From Tsukamurella pseudospumae (GTDB taxonomy: Bacteria; Actinomycetota; Actinomycetes; Mycobacteriales; Mycobacteriaceae), in contig NZ_LSRE01000050.1 of the NCBI RefSeq assembly GCF_001575205.1, positions 310,001 through 374,000 on the forward strand: a DNA stretch of 64,000 nt, given 5' to 3'. Below, piece after piece: positions 56,490 through 64,000 of the stretch (position 1 is its first letter; every line of letters starts with the position of its first letter). Position numbers and translations under genes: made by a program. Under the pieces are notes generated by a model. The model had not been told where the DNA came from. It ran no database searches and saw only the letters and a program-made list of their open reading frames with translations.

Positions 56490-57740
56490 TTAACCGACCT
56501 TGCGCTCGTACGGTTCCCGCACGTCAGCAGGCCGATCGAGGAAGTCGAACTCCTCGGCGCGGTAGCGCGGGAGGTGGTCGAACGCGGGGTCCTCGTCGTC
56601 GATCTCCATGACGACGCAGCCGCCGCGGCGCAGGTGGGCGGGCACACCGTCGAGCACCTCGGCCTCACGCTCGCGCTCCCTCCGGGCCCGCTCCAGCCGC
56701 GCGGTCCGGCGGCGGCGGATCTCCGCCTCGATGCGCACCGTCCGGCGGAGGTAGGTGAGGTAGACGGCCAGCGCGAGCACGACGGCACCGAGGCCGTACC
56801 AGGCGAAGGGCACGTTCATCAGGCCGGCGCCGAGGGCGACCACCGCGAGCACGCCCAGCACGAGCGTGACGCGCTGCCGGAAGCGGAAGCGGGCCTCGGT
56901 GATCCGCGCGTCGTTCTCGGGGTCGTAGCCGCCGCGGCGGCGACGCGGAGAGTCGTCGAGGGCGTCGATCTCGGCAGGCTCGGCCTTGGGACGGGTCGCC
57001 GGGGCGATCTCCTCGGTGAGCTGGTCGTCCGCCAGGTCCGCGTCCGCGAGCTCCGGGCCGGCCGGGTCCTCGACGACCGACCCGTCGACGAGCTCGTCCG
57101 CCGACTCGTCCATGTCGAGGTCATCGGCAGGGTCGAGGTCATCGGCCGAGTCGAGATCATCGGCGACGAAGGAGTCCGCGGCGATCGGCGCCACGGGCGC
57201 GGTCACGCGGCGGACGATCGGCTCGGACTCCGGCGCGGCGGCGTCGGTGTCGGCGGCCGCCTTCGGGGCGGGCGCGTCCAGGTCGACGATCGACGCCCTC
57301 GCGCGCATCGCTGCCCGCTCGACGGTGGGGATCGGGGTGGTGTCGCCGTCCATCGGGCTGGACCCGTGCAGGTCGTCCACGTCGGAGTCGACATAGGCGT
57401 GCGCCTCGGCGTCATCGTCCGCCGGATCATCGTCCGCCGGATCATCGTCGGCCGGGTCGTCGACGGCCTTCCCGAGAACGATGCGGCCGTCCTCGACAGG
57501 CTCGGCGTCGTCGTCCTCCGGGAGCTCGGCCTCGTCGGCGCGATCCTCGGCGACGGTGGCCGCCGGGCGGATGCGGCGGCGGACGGCGCGGGTGGCCGAG
57601 CCGCCGCGGTGCAGCAGTCGGGTCTTGAGCGTCGCGTCGGACACCTGGTTCACCCTGGGGTGACGCGCGGCGAGCATCGGAACGAGCACCACCAGCCACG
57701 CGACGATCAGCCCCACCCAGAGCAGTGTCTGCGGGATCAT
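56490..57740 (-). CDS. glpR: GlpR/SepX-like septal membrane protein
   Basis: This 416-residue protein has a single N-terminal helix (IPQTLLWVGLIVAWLVVLVP), a conserved VNQVSDATLKTRLLHRGGSA segment, and a long acidic disordered region (DDPADDDPADDDPADDD). A second membrane hairpin (VTLVLGVLAVVALGAGLMNV, WYGLGAVVLALAVYLTYL) and the C-terminal RAEEFDFLDRPADVREPYER follow. Architecture and position match the actinobacterial divisome protein GlpR/SepX, the membrane receptor of the gephyrin-like protein Glp, whose gene lies two genes upstream. It should act at the septum. The ATG at 57740 has GGAGGGA. The acidic tract is a pentapeptide-like repeat. Confidence 0.85.
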   Translation of the reverse strand: MIPQTLLWVGLIVAWLVVLVPMLAARHPRVNQVSDATLKTRLLHRGGSATRAVRRRIRPAATVAEDRADEAELPEDDDAEPVEDGRIVLGKAVDDPADDDPADDDPADDDAEAHAYVDSDVDDLHGSSPMDGDTTPIPTVERAAMRARASIVDLDAPAPKAAADTDAAAPESEPIVRRVTAPVAPIAADSFVADDLDSADDLDPADDLDMDESADELVDGSVVEDPAGPELADADLADDQLTEEIAPATRPKAEPAEIDALDDSPRRRRGGYDPENDARITEARFRFRQRVTLVLGVLAVVALGAGLMNVPFAWYGLGAVVLALAVYLTYLRRTVRIEAEIRRRRTARLERARREREREAEVLDGVPAHLRRGGCVVMEIDDEDPAFDHLPRYRAEEFDFLDRPADVREPYERKVG

Positions 57741-57861
57741 GTCGGCTCCCTCCGGCAATCAGCGAGCACGGATCACATCCGTGTAAGTCGCCTCGAAGGC
57801 TATTTCACCAGGGTGGATCAGCGCGCCCGACGCGCCGTAGCGAAACCCCAAAAATCTCAAA

Positions 57862-57877
57862 CAGTCACTTCAGTCAC
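57862..57877 (-). promoter_or_regulatory. direct repeats upstream of glpR
   Basis: CAGTCAC occurs twice with a 9-bp period (57862-57868 and 57871-57877), in a locally AT-richer stretch with an A5 run beside it. It lies between the rimJ-like gene and glpR and may bind a regulator or form part of the glpR promoter. Confidence 0.3.
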
Positions 57878-57892
57878 ACGCGAGTCGGCGTC

Positions 57893-58522
57893 TCAGAACC
57901 ACGCCCGGCCGGACCGGACGACCCTCGCGACCATGGAATCCGCGATCTCCTCGGCCGTGATCGCGACGAGCAGATGGTCGCGCCAGGCACCGTCGACGTG
58001 CAGGTACCGGCGCAGCAGCCCCTCCTCGCGGAACCCCGCATTGCGCAGCACCGCGCGCGATCCGCCGTTCTCCGGGCGCACCGTCGCGTCCACCCGATGC
58101 AGGCCGAGCGTCCCGAAGCAATGGTCGACGGCCAGCGCGACCGCCACCGTCGCCACGCCGTGGCCGGTCACCCGACGGTCCACCCAGTAGCCCACCCACG
58201 CGCTCTGCAACTGCCCGCGGCTGATGTTGCCGATGGTGATCTGGCCGGCGTAGGCACCGTCGACCTCGATGACCATCGGGACGATAGTCCCGGACCGGGC
58301 CTGCGAGCGGAGCGAGGCGCACAGGGGCGTCCACTGCGAGGCGGCGTGCCGGCGCTGCCAGTTCGTCTCGCCCGACGGTTCCCACGGCTCCAGCTCCGCG
58401 CGGTTGACCAGGCGCAGGCGCGACCACTGCCGCCCGTCGCGGGCACGGATCGGTCGCAGTCGCACGACGCCGGCGGCCGTGGTGAGCGGCCCGAGTTCGA
58501 CCTGCCAGTTCGCCCCGAACAC
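57893..58522 (-). CDS. RimJ/RimL-type GNAT acetyltransferase
   Basis: This is a 209-residue GNAT enzyme of the ribosomal-protein-alanine acetyltransferase type. Landmarks are VRLRPIRARDGRQWSRLRLV, AGQITIGNISRGQLQSAWVG, YWVDRRVTGHGVATVAVALA (acetyl-CoA pyrophosphate loop) and VRPENGGSRAVLRNAGFREE. The position between glp (5 bp upstream) and glpR matches the rimJ gene of M. tuberculosis Rv0995. The start is a GTG. The true acceptor is unknown. Confidence 0.87.
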   Translation of the reverse strand: MFGANWQVELGPLTTAAGVVRLRPIRARDGRQWSRLRLVNRAELEPWEPSGETNWQRRHAASQWTPLCASLRSQARSGTIVPMVIEVDGAYAGQITIGNISRGQLQSAWVGYWVDRRVTGHGVATVAVALAVDHCFGTLGLHRVDATVRPENGGSRAVLRNAGFREEGLLRRYLHVDGAWRDHLLVAITAEEIADSMVARVVRSGRAWF

Positions 58523-58527
58523 CCGCG

Positions 58528-59769
58528 TCAGCCGCGCTGGGCGAGGAACGCGACGATCACGTCGTCGCCCGCACGGACCTCGGTGACCTCCGGATCCACC
58601 ACGATGAGGCAGTTCGCCTCGGCCAGGCTCACCAGCAGGTGGGAGCCGTTGTCCGGGATCGGCGCGACCATGAACTCGCCGGTGTCCTCGTCGCGCATGA
58701 GCTGGCCGCGCACGTACTCGCGCCGCCCCTCGGGCGACTCGAAGGCCGCCGCGCTCTTCGCGGTGACCAGGCGGCGCATCGGCTGCCGCTTGCCCAGCGC
58801 GATGCGGATGAGCGGGCGCACCATCACCTCGAAGGCCACCAGCGCGCTCATCGGGTTCGACGGCAGCAGGAAGGTGGGCACCTCGTCGGGACCGAGGGCA
58901 CCGAAGCCCTGGACCGACGCGGGGTGCATCGCGATCCGCTCGACGACGAGGTCGCCGAGCTCGGCCAGCGCCGACGAGATGTCCTCCGACGCGGAGCCGC
59001 CCAGCGCGGACGTGATGACCACGACCTCGGACCGCTGCAGCTGCGCTTCGACGGCCTCGCGGACGCCGTCGGTGCCCACGATGCCCACGCGGTGCACCTC
59101 GGCCCCGCAGTCCCGGGCGGACGCGGCGAGCGCGTAGGAGGCCACGTCGTAGACCTGGCCGGCGCCGGTGTCGCGATCGATGTCGACGAGCTCCCGGCCC
59201 ACCGAGATCACCGCGACGCGTGGGCGGGGATGCACCGAGACCTTGTCCCGCCCGACCGCGGCGAGGAGGCCCACCTGGGCCGGTCCGACGACGGTGCCGC
59301 GACGCACCGCCACGTCGCCGGGCTGCACGTCGTCACCGGTGCGGCGGACGTACTGCCCGGACCGGACCGAGTGTCCGACACGGACTTTCGACAGCCCACC
59401 GTCGGTCCACTTGTCGGGGAGGACGGCATCGGCGAGCGTGGGCAGCGGCGCCCCGGTCTCGACCTTGACGGCCTGGCCGGGCTGCAGCCGGATGGGCTGC
59501 CGGTTGCCCGCGCGCACCTCGCCGACGACTGGGAGGCTGACGATGATCTGCTCGCCGGTCTCCTCGTCGGTCTCGCCGGCACGCGCCACGTCGACGGAGC
59601 GCACGGCGTAGCCGTCGATAGCGGCCTGGTCGAAGGCGGGAAGGGCGTTCTCGACGACCACTTCCTCCGCGCACATGAGGCCCTGCGCCTCGGAGATCCC
59701 CACGCGCACCGGCCGCGGCGCCACCGCCGCCGCCGTGACCCGAGCCAGATGGTCCTCCACGGAGCGCAT
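58528..59769 (-). CDS. glp: gephyrin-like molybdotransferase Glp/MoeA
   Basis: This MoeA-fold protein has 413 residues. Features: an N-terminal MoeA domain (SVEDHLARVTAAAVAPRPVR), FDQAAIDGYAVRSVDVARAG, the KVETGAPLPTLADAVLP region, the molybdopterin-binding core PRVAVISVGRELVDIDRDTG and the segment VITSALGGSASEDISSALAE, in which the usual TGGxS is replaced by ALGGS. The domain-IV C-terminus follows. Given glpR and rimJ beside it, it corresponds to Glp (Rv0994), described as a cell-division partner of GlpR and FtsZ rather than only a molybdenum-cofactor enzyme. Confidence 0.88.
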   Translation of the reverse strand: MRSVEDHLARVTAAAVAPRPVRVGISEAQGLMCAEEVVVENALPAFDQAAIDGYAVRSVDVARAGETDEETGEQIIVSLPVVGEVRAGNRQPIRLQPGQAVKVETGAPLPTLADAVLPDKWTDGGLSKVRVGHSVRSGQYVRRTGDDVQPGDVAVRRGTVVGPAQVGLLAAVGRDKVSVHPRPRVAVISVGRELVDIDRDTGAGQVYDVASYALAASARDCGAEVHRVGIVGTDGVREAVEAQLQRSEVVVITSALGGSASEDISSALAELGDLVVERIAMHPASVQGFGALGPDEVPTFLLPSNPMSALVAFEVMVRPLIRIALGKRQPMRRLVTAKSAAAFESPEGRREYVRGQLMRDEDTGEFMVAPIPDNGSHLLVSLAEANCLIVVDPEVTEVRAGDDVIVAFLAQRG

Positions 59770-59781
59770 GTACTCGGCCTC

Positions 59782-60681
59782 CTACTTGTTCAGGCGATCC
59801 TGCAGCCAGGAGCGCAGGTCGGGACCGTAGTCGTCACGGTCCAACGCCAAGTCAACCGCAGCCTTGAGGTAGCCTCCGGGATTTCCGAGGTCGTGTCGGG
59901 TTCCGTGATGGACCACGACGTGCACCGGATGCCCCTCTTCGATGAGCAGCGCGATGGCGTCGGTCAGCTGGATCTCGCCGCCCGCGCCCTTGTCGATGCG
60001 CCGCAGCGCGTCGAAGATGGCACGGTCCAGCAGGTAGCGCCCCGCGGCCGCGAAGTTCGACGGTGCGTCCTCCGCCTTGGGCTTCTCGACCATGCCGTTG
60101 ACCTTGAGCACGTCGGGGTTGACCGCGTCCGGCACGGTTTCGACGTCGAAGACGCCGTAGCTGCTGATCTGGTTCTCGGGCACCGCGATGGCGCAGAGCA
60201 CGGAGCCCCCGCGCTTCTCGCGGACCCGCGCCATCGTGGTGAGCACGCCGATGGGGAGCACCAGGTCGTCGGGGAGGAGGACGCAGATCGCGTCCTCGTC
60301 GTCGTCGAGCACCGGCTCGACGCAGGCCACGGCATGCCCGAGGCCCAGTGGCTTCTCCTGGATCACGGCCTCCGCGTGGATCAGGTTGGGAGCGCGGCGC
60401 ACCTTGTCGAGCATCGCGGTCTTGCCGCGCTTCTCCAGCGTGCCCTCGAGCACGAGGTCCTCGACGAAGTGCGCGACCACGCCGTCCTTGCCCGGGCTGG
60501 TGACGATGCAGAGGCGCTCCGCGCCCGCAGCCGCCGCCTCCTCGGCGACGAGCTCGATGCCGGGAGTGTCGACAACGGGGAGCAGCTCCTTGGGAACCGT
60601 CTTCGTCGCGGGGAGGAATCGGGTGCCGAGGCCTGCGGCGGGGACGACCGCGGTTCTCGGGATGGAGGGTGTGGTGCTCAT
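59782..60681 (-). CDS. galU: UTP-glucose-1-phosphate uridylyltransferase
   Basis: GalU makes UDP-glucose for trehalose, glycogen-like and envelope glycans. The 299-residue protein has AVVPAAGLGTRFLPATKTVP (nucleotide loop), KELLPVVDTPGIELVAEEAA, VLLPDDLVLPIGVLTTMARV and GMVEKPKAEDAPSNFAAAGR. The ATG at 60681 has GGTGGGGG. It is 12 bp upstream of glp and divergent from the 5-FTHF cyclo-ligase gene, as in M. tuberculosis Rv0993/Rv0992c. Confidence 0.96.
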   Translation of the reverse strand: MSTTPSIPRTAVVPAAGLGTRFLPATKTVPKELLPVVDTPGIELVAEEAAAAGAERLCIVTSPGKDGVVAHFVEDLVLEGTLEKRGKTAMLDKVRRAPNLIHAEAVIQEKPLGLGHAVACVEPVLDDDEDAICVLLPDDLVLPIGVLTTMARVREKRGGSVLCAIAVPENQISSYGVFDVETVPDAVNPDVLKVNGMVEKPKAEDAPSNFAAAGRYLLDRAIFDALRRIDKGAGGEIQLTDAIALLIEEGHPVHVVVHHGTRHDLGNPGGYLKAAVDLALDRDDYGPDLRSWLQDRLNK

Positions 60682-60746
60682 CCCCCCACCATAGGGGAGG
60701 TCACGCTCGGGTAACGAAGCGGCGCGACGGGTGGGAGGATGGCGCG

Positions 60747-61304
60747 GTGATCGATTCCGGGCCCGGCCCCACCCCCGAGACGAAGGCGGAGTGGCGCACG
60801 CGGCTGCGGCGCGGCCGGGCCGCGATGTCCGACGGTGCGCGTGCAGCGGCGGCCGCGTCGCTGGTCCGCGCGGTGTCCGGGCTCGACCTGGGTGTGGTCG
60901 CGGCGTACGTGCCGGTGGGTTCGGAGCCGGGTTCGATCGAGCTGCTGGACGCCCTGGGCCCGCAAGTGTTGCTGCCGGTGACCCCGCCGGAGCCGGGGCC
61001 GCTGAACTGGGCCTGGAGCGGATCGCTGGCGCCGGGGCCGTTCGGGCTGCTGGAGCCGGCGGGGCCGCGGCTGGGTACGAATGCCCTGGCCTCGGTGGAC
61101 ACGGTGCTGTTGCCCGCACTGGGCGTCTCGCGCGCCGGGGTGCGGCTGGGACGGGGCGCGGGGTACTACGACAGGTCGCTGGTCGCGGGGCCGCGGTTGA
61201 TCGCGGTGGTCTACGACCACGAGCTGGTGGACTTCCTGCCGTCCGAGACCACGGATGTGCCGGTGGACGCAGCGCTGACCCCGTCGGGGCTGGTGGAGTT
61301 CTGA
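60747..61304 (+). CDS. 5-formyltetrahydrofolate cyclo-ligase
   Basis: It converts 5-formyl-THF to 5,10-methenyl-THF with ATP in one-carbon metabolism. The 185-residue protein starts with KAEWRTRLRRGRAAMSDGAR. It has VAAYVPVGSEPGSIELLDAL, FGLLEPAGPRLG and the hallmark VSRAGVRLGRGAGYYDRSL. The GTG at 60747 was chosen by position of the first helix; GGGAGGA is upstream. Confidence 0.92.
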   Translation: MIDSGPGPTPETKAEWRTRLRRGRAAMSDGARAAAAASLVRAVSGLDLGVVAAYVPVGSEPGSIELLDALGPQVLLPVTPPEPGPLNWAWSGSLAPGPFGLLEPAGPRLGTNALASVDTVLLPALGVSRAGVRLGRGAGYYDRSLVAGPRLIAVVYDHELVDFLPSETTDVPVDAALTPSGLVEF

Positions 61305-61386
61305 GTCCTGAGTTCCGAATCCTGCGGGGCCCGGGAGCGGCGCGGTCGCCTGCTCGTACCGCGAGGTGACATGCCGTTCCGCGCAG

Positions 61387-61766
61387 CCATGCGTGGCACG
61401 CATGGATGCATCATTGCAGGTCAGCATGCATTTTCAGCAGTCAAGCCATGCGTGGCGCACATGGCTTCTCACCGGCCCGACGGGGTGACCGTTCCCGGGC
61501 CGCGTGGCGTGCCCGGCGGTGGGTGACGCCGGCTGCGGTCGTCGTCCGAGATCGCCCGCGGTTTCAGTGATCGCGACCTGCGATCTCCGCACCGAAACCA
61601 CTGGCAACCGCCGTCCCCACCACAGGGCGGAAGCGCCGCCGCTGCCGGTAGCCGCGCGCGGCGCACGATGTCACCAACCCGCCGAGGCCATGCGCGCCAC
61701 GCATGGAGGGCACCGTCGAATAGTGCTCTTGAACTGCGAATATGCGACCATGCGCACCGCGCATGG
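61387..61766. repeat. four copies of a 19-bp CCATGCG...CATGG palindrome
   Basis: Four copies in the gene-free stretch 61305-61845: CCATGCGTGGCACGCATGG (61387-61405), CCATGCGTGGCGCACATGG (61446-61464), CCATGCGCGCCACGCATGG (61688-61706) and CCATGCGCACCGCGCATGG (61748-61766). They form two pairs with a start-to-start spacing of 59-60 bp. The second member of each pair is followed by CTTCTC. Between the pairs, AGATCGC and GCGATCT form another inverted repeat (about 61548-61585). No gene, RNA or promoter is evident. Confidence 0.85.
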
Positions 61767-61845
61767 CTTCTCGGCAACGACACGCCCCCTTCTGCCGTCG
61801 CAGTCGCCACCGTCCGAGGCGAGGGACCGCGGACCGTCGGACGGT

Positions 61846-62406
61846 CTAGATCAGTAGCCGGGAGATGTACTTCTCGCCGTACGCCCGCAGGGCATCGGAG
61901 TCACCGATGTCCAGCCCGGTGGGCGAGTTGGACAGCAGCGACCCGGTGATCCGCAGCATGAGGTCCACCACGGAGCACAGCTCGGCGTAGTCCTGCTCGG
62001 CGCCGGAGTTGCGCAGCCGGATGACGATGCCCTGGATCAGCAGGTCCCACACGCCGCGCGGGATGCGCAGGAAGTACTCGGGCTCGGCGGCCAGCACCTT
62101 GGACACGGCCATGTTCGACTCGGCCTGCCCGATGCTCAGCGCGAACACCTCGACCAGCGTCTGCTGCGGCGTGTACCCGACGATCGTCTTGTCCAACTTG
62201 CGGCGCAGCGTGCGGATCTCGATGGCCACGACGCGGGCGATCAGCTGGTCGCGGTTGGGGAAGATCCGGTACAGCGTGCTGCGGGAGACGTGCGCCTGCT
62301 TGGCGACCTGGTCCATGCTGACGCCGGGAATCCCGTTCGCGGCGATCACCTCGCGGGCGGCGTCCACGATCCGTCGCGCGGGCGACGGCGTACGCGGGGC
62401 ACTCAT
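61846..62406 (-). CDS. TetR-family transcriptional regulator
   Basis: This 186-residue TetR regulator has SPARRIVDAAREVIAANGIP, the HTH VSMDQVAKQAHVSRSTLYRI followed by FPNRDQLIARVVAIEIRTLR, and a helical ligand domain ending in AYGEKYISRLLI. A -10 hexamer TACGAT (62418-62413, minus strand) lies 6 bp before the ATG at 62406, so the transcript is probably leaderless. The ligand is unknown. The palindrome array lies just beyond its 3' end. Confidence 0.88.
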   Translation of the reverse strand: MSAPRTPSPARRIVDAAREVIAANGIPGVSMDQVAKQAHVSRSTLYRIFPNRDQLIARVVAIEIRTLRRKLDKTIVGYTPQQTLVEVFALSIGQAESNMAVSKVLAAEPEYFLRIPRGVWDLLIQGIVIRLRNSGAEQDYAELCSVVDLMLRITGSLLSNSPTGLDIGDSDALRAYGEKYISRLLI

Positions 62407-62466
62407 GGCCGTATCGTATCCGCTCACACCCCTGGCACTCGAATCGCCGGAGTGCTAATTGAGCGG

Positions 62467-62472
62467 TAGAAT
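62467..62472 (+). promoter_or_regulatory. -10 box of the fmdB-like gene, likely leaderless
   Basis: TAGAAT ends 6 bp before the GTG at 62479, with no ribosome binding site between them. Confidence 0.45.
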
Positions 62473-62478
62473 CGATCG

Positions 62479-62739
62479 GTGCCTACCTATTCGTACCAAT
62501 GCAAGGAGTGCGGCGAGGCCTTCGACGCCGTGCAGTCCTTCTCCGACGATCCGCTCACGGTGTGCCCCAACTGCGGCGGCCCGCTGCGGAAGCTGTTCAA
62601 CTCCGTCGGCGTCGTGTTCAAGGGCAGCGGCTTCTACCGCACCGATTCCCGCAGCTCAAAGGCCGATACCACCGCGAAGTCGGAGACCAAGAGCAGTTCC
62701 GACACCGCCGCCAAGGTCGACAAGGCCACCAGCTCCTAG
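62479..62739 (+). CDS. FmdB-family zinc-ribbon protein
   Basis: This small 86-residue protein has an N-terminal zinc ribbon: PTYSYQCKECGEAFDAVQSF with CxxC, then VCPNCGGPLRKLFNSVGVVF with the second CxxC and the typical FKGSGFYRTD end. The last 30 residues are a Ser/Lys/Thr-rich disordered tail. Such FmdB-like regulators are found near 5-FTHF cyclo-ligase in actinobacteria. Its molecular role is not established. Confidence 0.92.
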   Translation: MPTYSYQCKECGEAFDAVQSFSDDPLTVCPNCGGPLRKLFNSVGVVFKGSGFYRTDSRSSKADTTAKSETKSSSDTAAKVDKATSS

Positions 62740-62757
62740 CCTTGCTACGTTGCTGGC

Positions 62758-63561
62758 ATGACCCACGTCTTCGATGAAGCGACCGCCGTCGAGCCGATCG
62801 CCGGCGGCTTCCGCGCCCACACGCACCCGGCCTACAACAACATGGTCGGGCCGTTCGGCGGGATCACCGCCGGCACCGTCGTGGCGGCGCTGCAGGCGCA
62901 TCCCGAGGCGCAGGGCCATCCGCTGAGCCTCACACTGAACTTCGCCGCCCCGATCAAGGACGGCGCTTGGGACCTCGCGGTCACCGTCCTGCGCACGAAC
63001 CGCACCAATCAGCACTTCGTCTTCGTCCTGAGCCAGGGCGACGGCCCCGTCGCCTCCGGTACCGCGGTGTTCGGCACGCGCCGCGACACCTGGGGCGCCA
63101 CGGAGACGCCGTTCCCGCAGGTCCAGGCACCGGAGGACTACCCGGAGCAGTCGATGCCGGACTTCGTGGAGTGGGCCAAGAACTACGAGACCCGCTTCGT
63201 CGAGGGCAGCCTGGTCATGGACGGCCCGCAGGACGACTCGACCACCACGATGTGGCTGCGCGACAAGCCCGCTCGCCCGCTGGACTACCCGGCGCTGGCG
63301 TCGATCGCGGACTCCTTCTACCCGCGGATCTTCCGCCGTCGCGGCACCTACGCCCCCGCTGGCACCATCTCGCTCACCACCTACTTCCACGCGAGCCCCG
63401 CGGAACTCGAGCAGCAGGGCGCCGAGCACCTCCTCGCGACCGCCCGGGCGGCGCGCTTCGGCCATGGCCATTTCGACCAGTACGGCCAGGTCTGGGGGCG
63501 GAACGGCACCCTGCTGGCGACCACGCACCAGATCGTCTACTACAAGGATCCGCAGGCCTGA
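62758..63561 (+). CDS. acyl-CoA thioesterase-like (double hotdog) protein
   Basis: This is a 267-residue protein of the TesB-like/thioesterase-superfamily type. The first hotdog has YNNMVGPFGGITAGTVVAAL and LSLTLNFAAPIKDGAWDLAV; the second has LDYPALASIADSFYPRIFRR, TISLTTYFHASPAELEQQGA and a final strand GQVWGRNGTLLATTHQIVYY. It would hydrolyse medium or branched acyl-CoA thioesters. It starts 18 bp after the fmdB-like gene and may share its transcript. Confidence 0.87.
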   Translation: MTHVFDEATAVEPIAGGFRAHTHPAYNNMVGPFGGITAGTVVAALQAHPEAQGHPLSLTLNFAAPIKDGAWDLAVTVLRTNRTNQHFVFVLSQGDGPVASGTAVFGTRRDTWGATETPFPQVQAPEDYPEQSMPDFVEWAKNYETRFVEGSLVMDGPQDDSTTTMWLRDKPARPLDYPALASIADSFYPRIFRRRGTYAPAGTISLTTYFHASPAELEQQGAEHLLATARAARFGHGHFDQYGQVWGRNGTLLATTHQIVYYKDPQA

Positions 63562-63589
63562 TCGGGGCCGTTCCTCCACAGGAACGGGG

Positions 63590-63598
63590 TTATCCACA
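63590..63598 (+). promoter_or_regulatory. isolated DnaA-box consensus
   Basis: TTATCCACA matches the DnaA box exactly. No further boxes, AT-rich stretch or dnaA/dnaN genes surround it, so it is not an origin. It may be a chance match or a DnaA-titrating/regulatory site. Confidence 0.35.
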
Positions 63599-63620
63599 AG
63601 GGCGGCTTCCGGGCCCCTTT

Positions 63621-63638
63621 CCGACGGTCCGCCGTCGG
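63621..63638. terminator. small hairpin after the thioesterase gene
   Basis: CCGACGG (63621-63627) and CCGTCGG (63632-63638) form a perfect 7-bp stem with a 4-nt loop, 60 bp past the thioesterase stop. No T-tract follows. Confidence 0.4.
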
Positions 63639-63660
63639 CGCACCGTCGTAGATTCCGGGC

Positions 63661-64000
63661 ATGGAGTCCTTGCAGCCGACCGGTGTCGAACGGATGCGGG
63701 CCGCGCTGCGGCCCGGGTGGGCGCGCACGCTGACGGCTCGGCGGGCGGCGGCCGCGGCGCTGGCGGTGGTGGCGCTGATCGTCGCGGTCACGAGCCGGCC
63801 GAGCGGGCCGCAGGCGCAGGTGCTCGTCGCGGCGCGCGAGCTGGGGCCGGGAGGGAAGCTCGTCGGCGAGGATCTCGTGGTGCGCACCGTTCCGGCGGAC
63901 CTCGCGCCCCAGGACGCGCTGACGCGTCCGGACGAGGCGGTCGGACGGTCGGTGACGGGGCCCGTCGGCGCGGGCGAGATCCTCACGGGCCGAAGGGTGC
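63661..64000 (+). CDS. SAF-domain (CpaB-like) membrane protein, 5' part
   Basis: The gene runs off the window, so 113 residues are visible. One N-terminal membrane helix (RRAAAAALAVVALIVAVTS) is followed by an SAF domain: VLVAARELGPGGKLVGEDLV, VRTVPADLAP and GRSVTGPVGAGEILTGRRV. SAF-domain proteins of this kind are linked to pilus or Flp secretion assembly (CpaB) or to envelope binding. A -10 box TAGATT (63649-63654) lies 6 bp before the ATG, suggesting a leaderless transcript. Confidence 0.85.
   Translation, partial: MESLQPTGVERMRAALRPGWARTLTARRAAAAALAVVALIVAVTSRPSGPQAQVLVAARELGPGGKLVGEDLVVRTVPADLAPQDALTRPDEAVGRSVTGPVGAGEILTGRRV

Noticed and set aside
61387-61766. CRISPR array
   Set aside because: The repeats are palindromes in only four copies with unequal spacing (59, 242 and 60 bp), and no cas genes are present.
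63590-63598. Replication origin at a DnaA box
   Set aside because: There is only one box, no AT-rich region and no dnaA, dnaN or gyrB nearby.

Overview
The window is about 70% GC with dense, short-spaced genes. The gene content points to a mycolic-acid actinomycete (order Mycobacteriales). Marker genes are rpfB, ksgA and ispE in one strand-wise block, tatD and metG nearby, the Pmt O-mannosyltransferase facing rsmI, a glp/glpR/rimJ/galU/5-FTHF cyclo-ligase block, rplY-pth, kdpFABCDE, F420-dependent enzymes and two DUF7373 lipoproteins. Many of these are neighbours in Mycobacterium tuberculosis (around Rv0992-Rv1031). Tsukamurella is my best guess for the genus, from general protein resemblance only.

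Layout. 1-4.6 kb: a membrane protein, a soluble Ser/Thr kinase, a dienelactone-hydrolase-like enzyme, an F420 (LLM) oxidoreductase and an NTF2-like protein. 4.6-9.0 kb: rplY-pth-GNAT, a hicAB toxin-antitoxin pair with a palindromic operator, and prfC. 9.0-15.7 kb: small accessory units (lipoprotein, TetR/thioesterase, LysE exporter, DUF6790/MarR), an enoyl-CoA hydratase-like protein and an ABC-F ATPase. 15.9-19.5 kb: a copper locus with a P-type ATPase carrying a C-terminal YHS domain, a His-rich membrane-anchored protein, and two palindromes that look like CsoR operators. 20.3-28.7 kb: ispE, ksgA, rpfB, tatD, the lipoprotein pair and metG. 28.7-34.2 kb: a DUF559-like remnant, pabB, rsmI and pmt. 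34.2-43.2 kb: an MFS transporter and the complete Kdp potassium system with its two-component regulator.

43.2-55.8 kb is the accessory, decaying part. It holds a frameshifted TetR-like gene, an ECF sigma factor coupled to a VOC protein, an Lrp-kinase-dialkylglycine-decarboxylase operon divergent from azlCD, a broken glycosyltransferase, a Pro/Gly-rich membrane protein split at a C7 tract, and an oxidoreductase remnant fused against doxX. 55.8-64 kb returns to conserved genes: tRNA-Ala(CGC), glpR, rimJ-like, glp/moeA, galU, 5-FTHF cyclo-ligase, TetR, FmdB, a thioesterase and the start of an SAF-domain protein.

The least explained signals are non-coding. A roughly 100-bp palindromic element is present at 34.1 and 44.3 kb in opposite orientation, with a half copy at 43.3 kb. 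Four copies of a 19-bp palindrome lie in the gene-free stretch 61.3-61.8 kb. The 10-mer CGACGGTGCC is strongly over-represented on both strands. No rRNA, CRISPR array, prophage or intact insertion sequence was seen.
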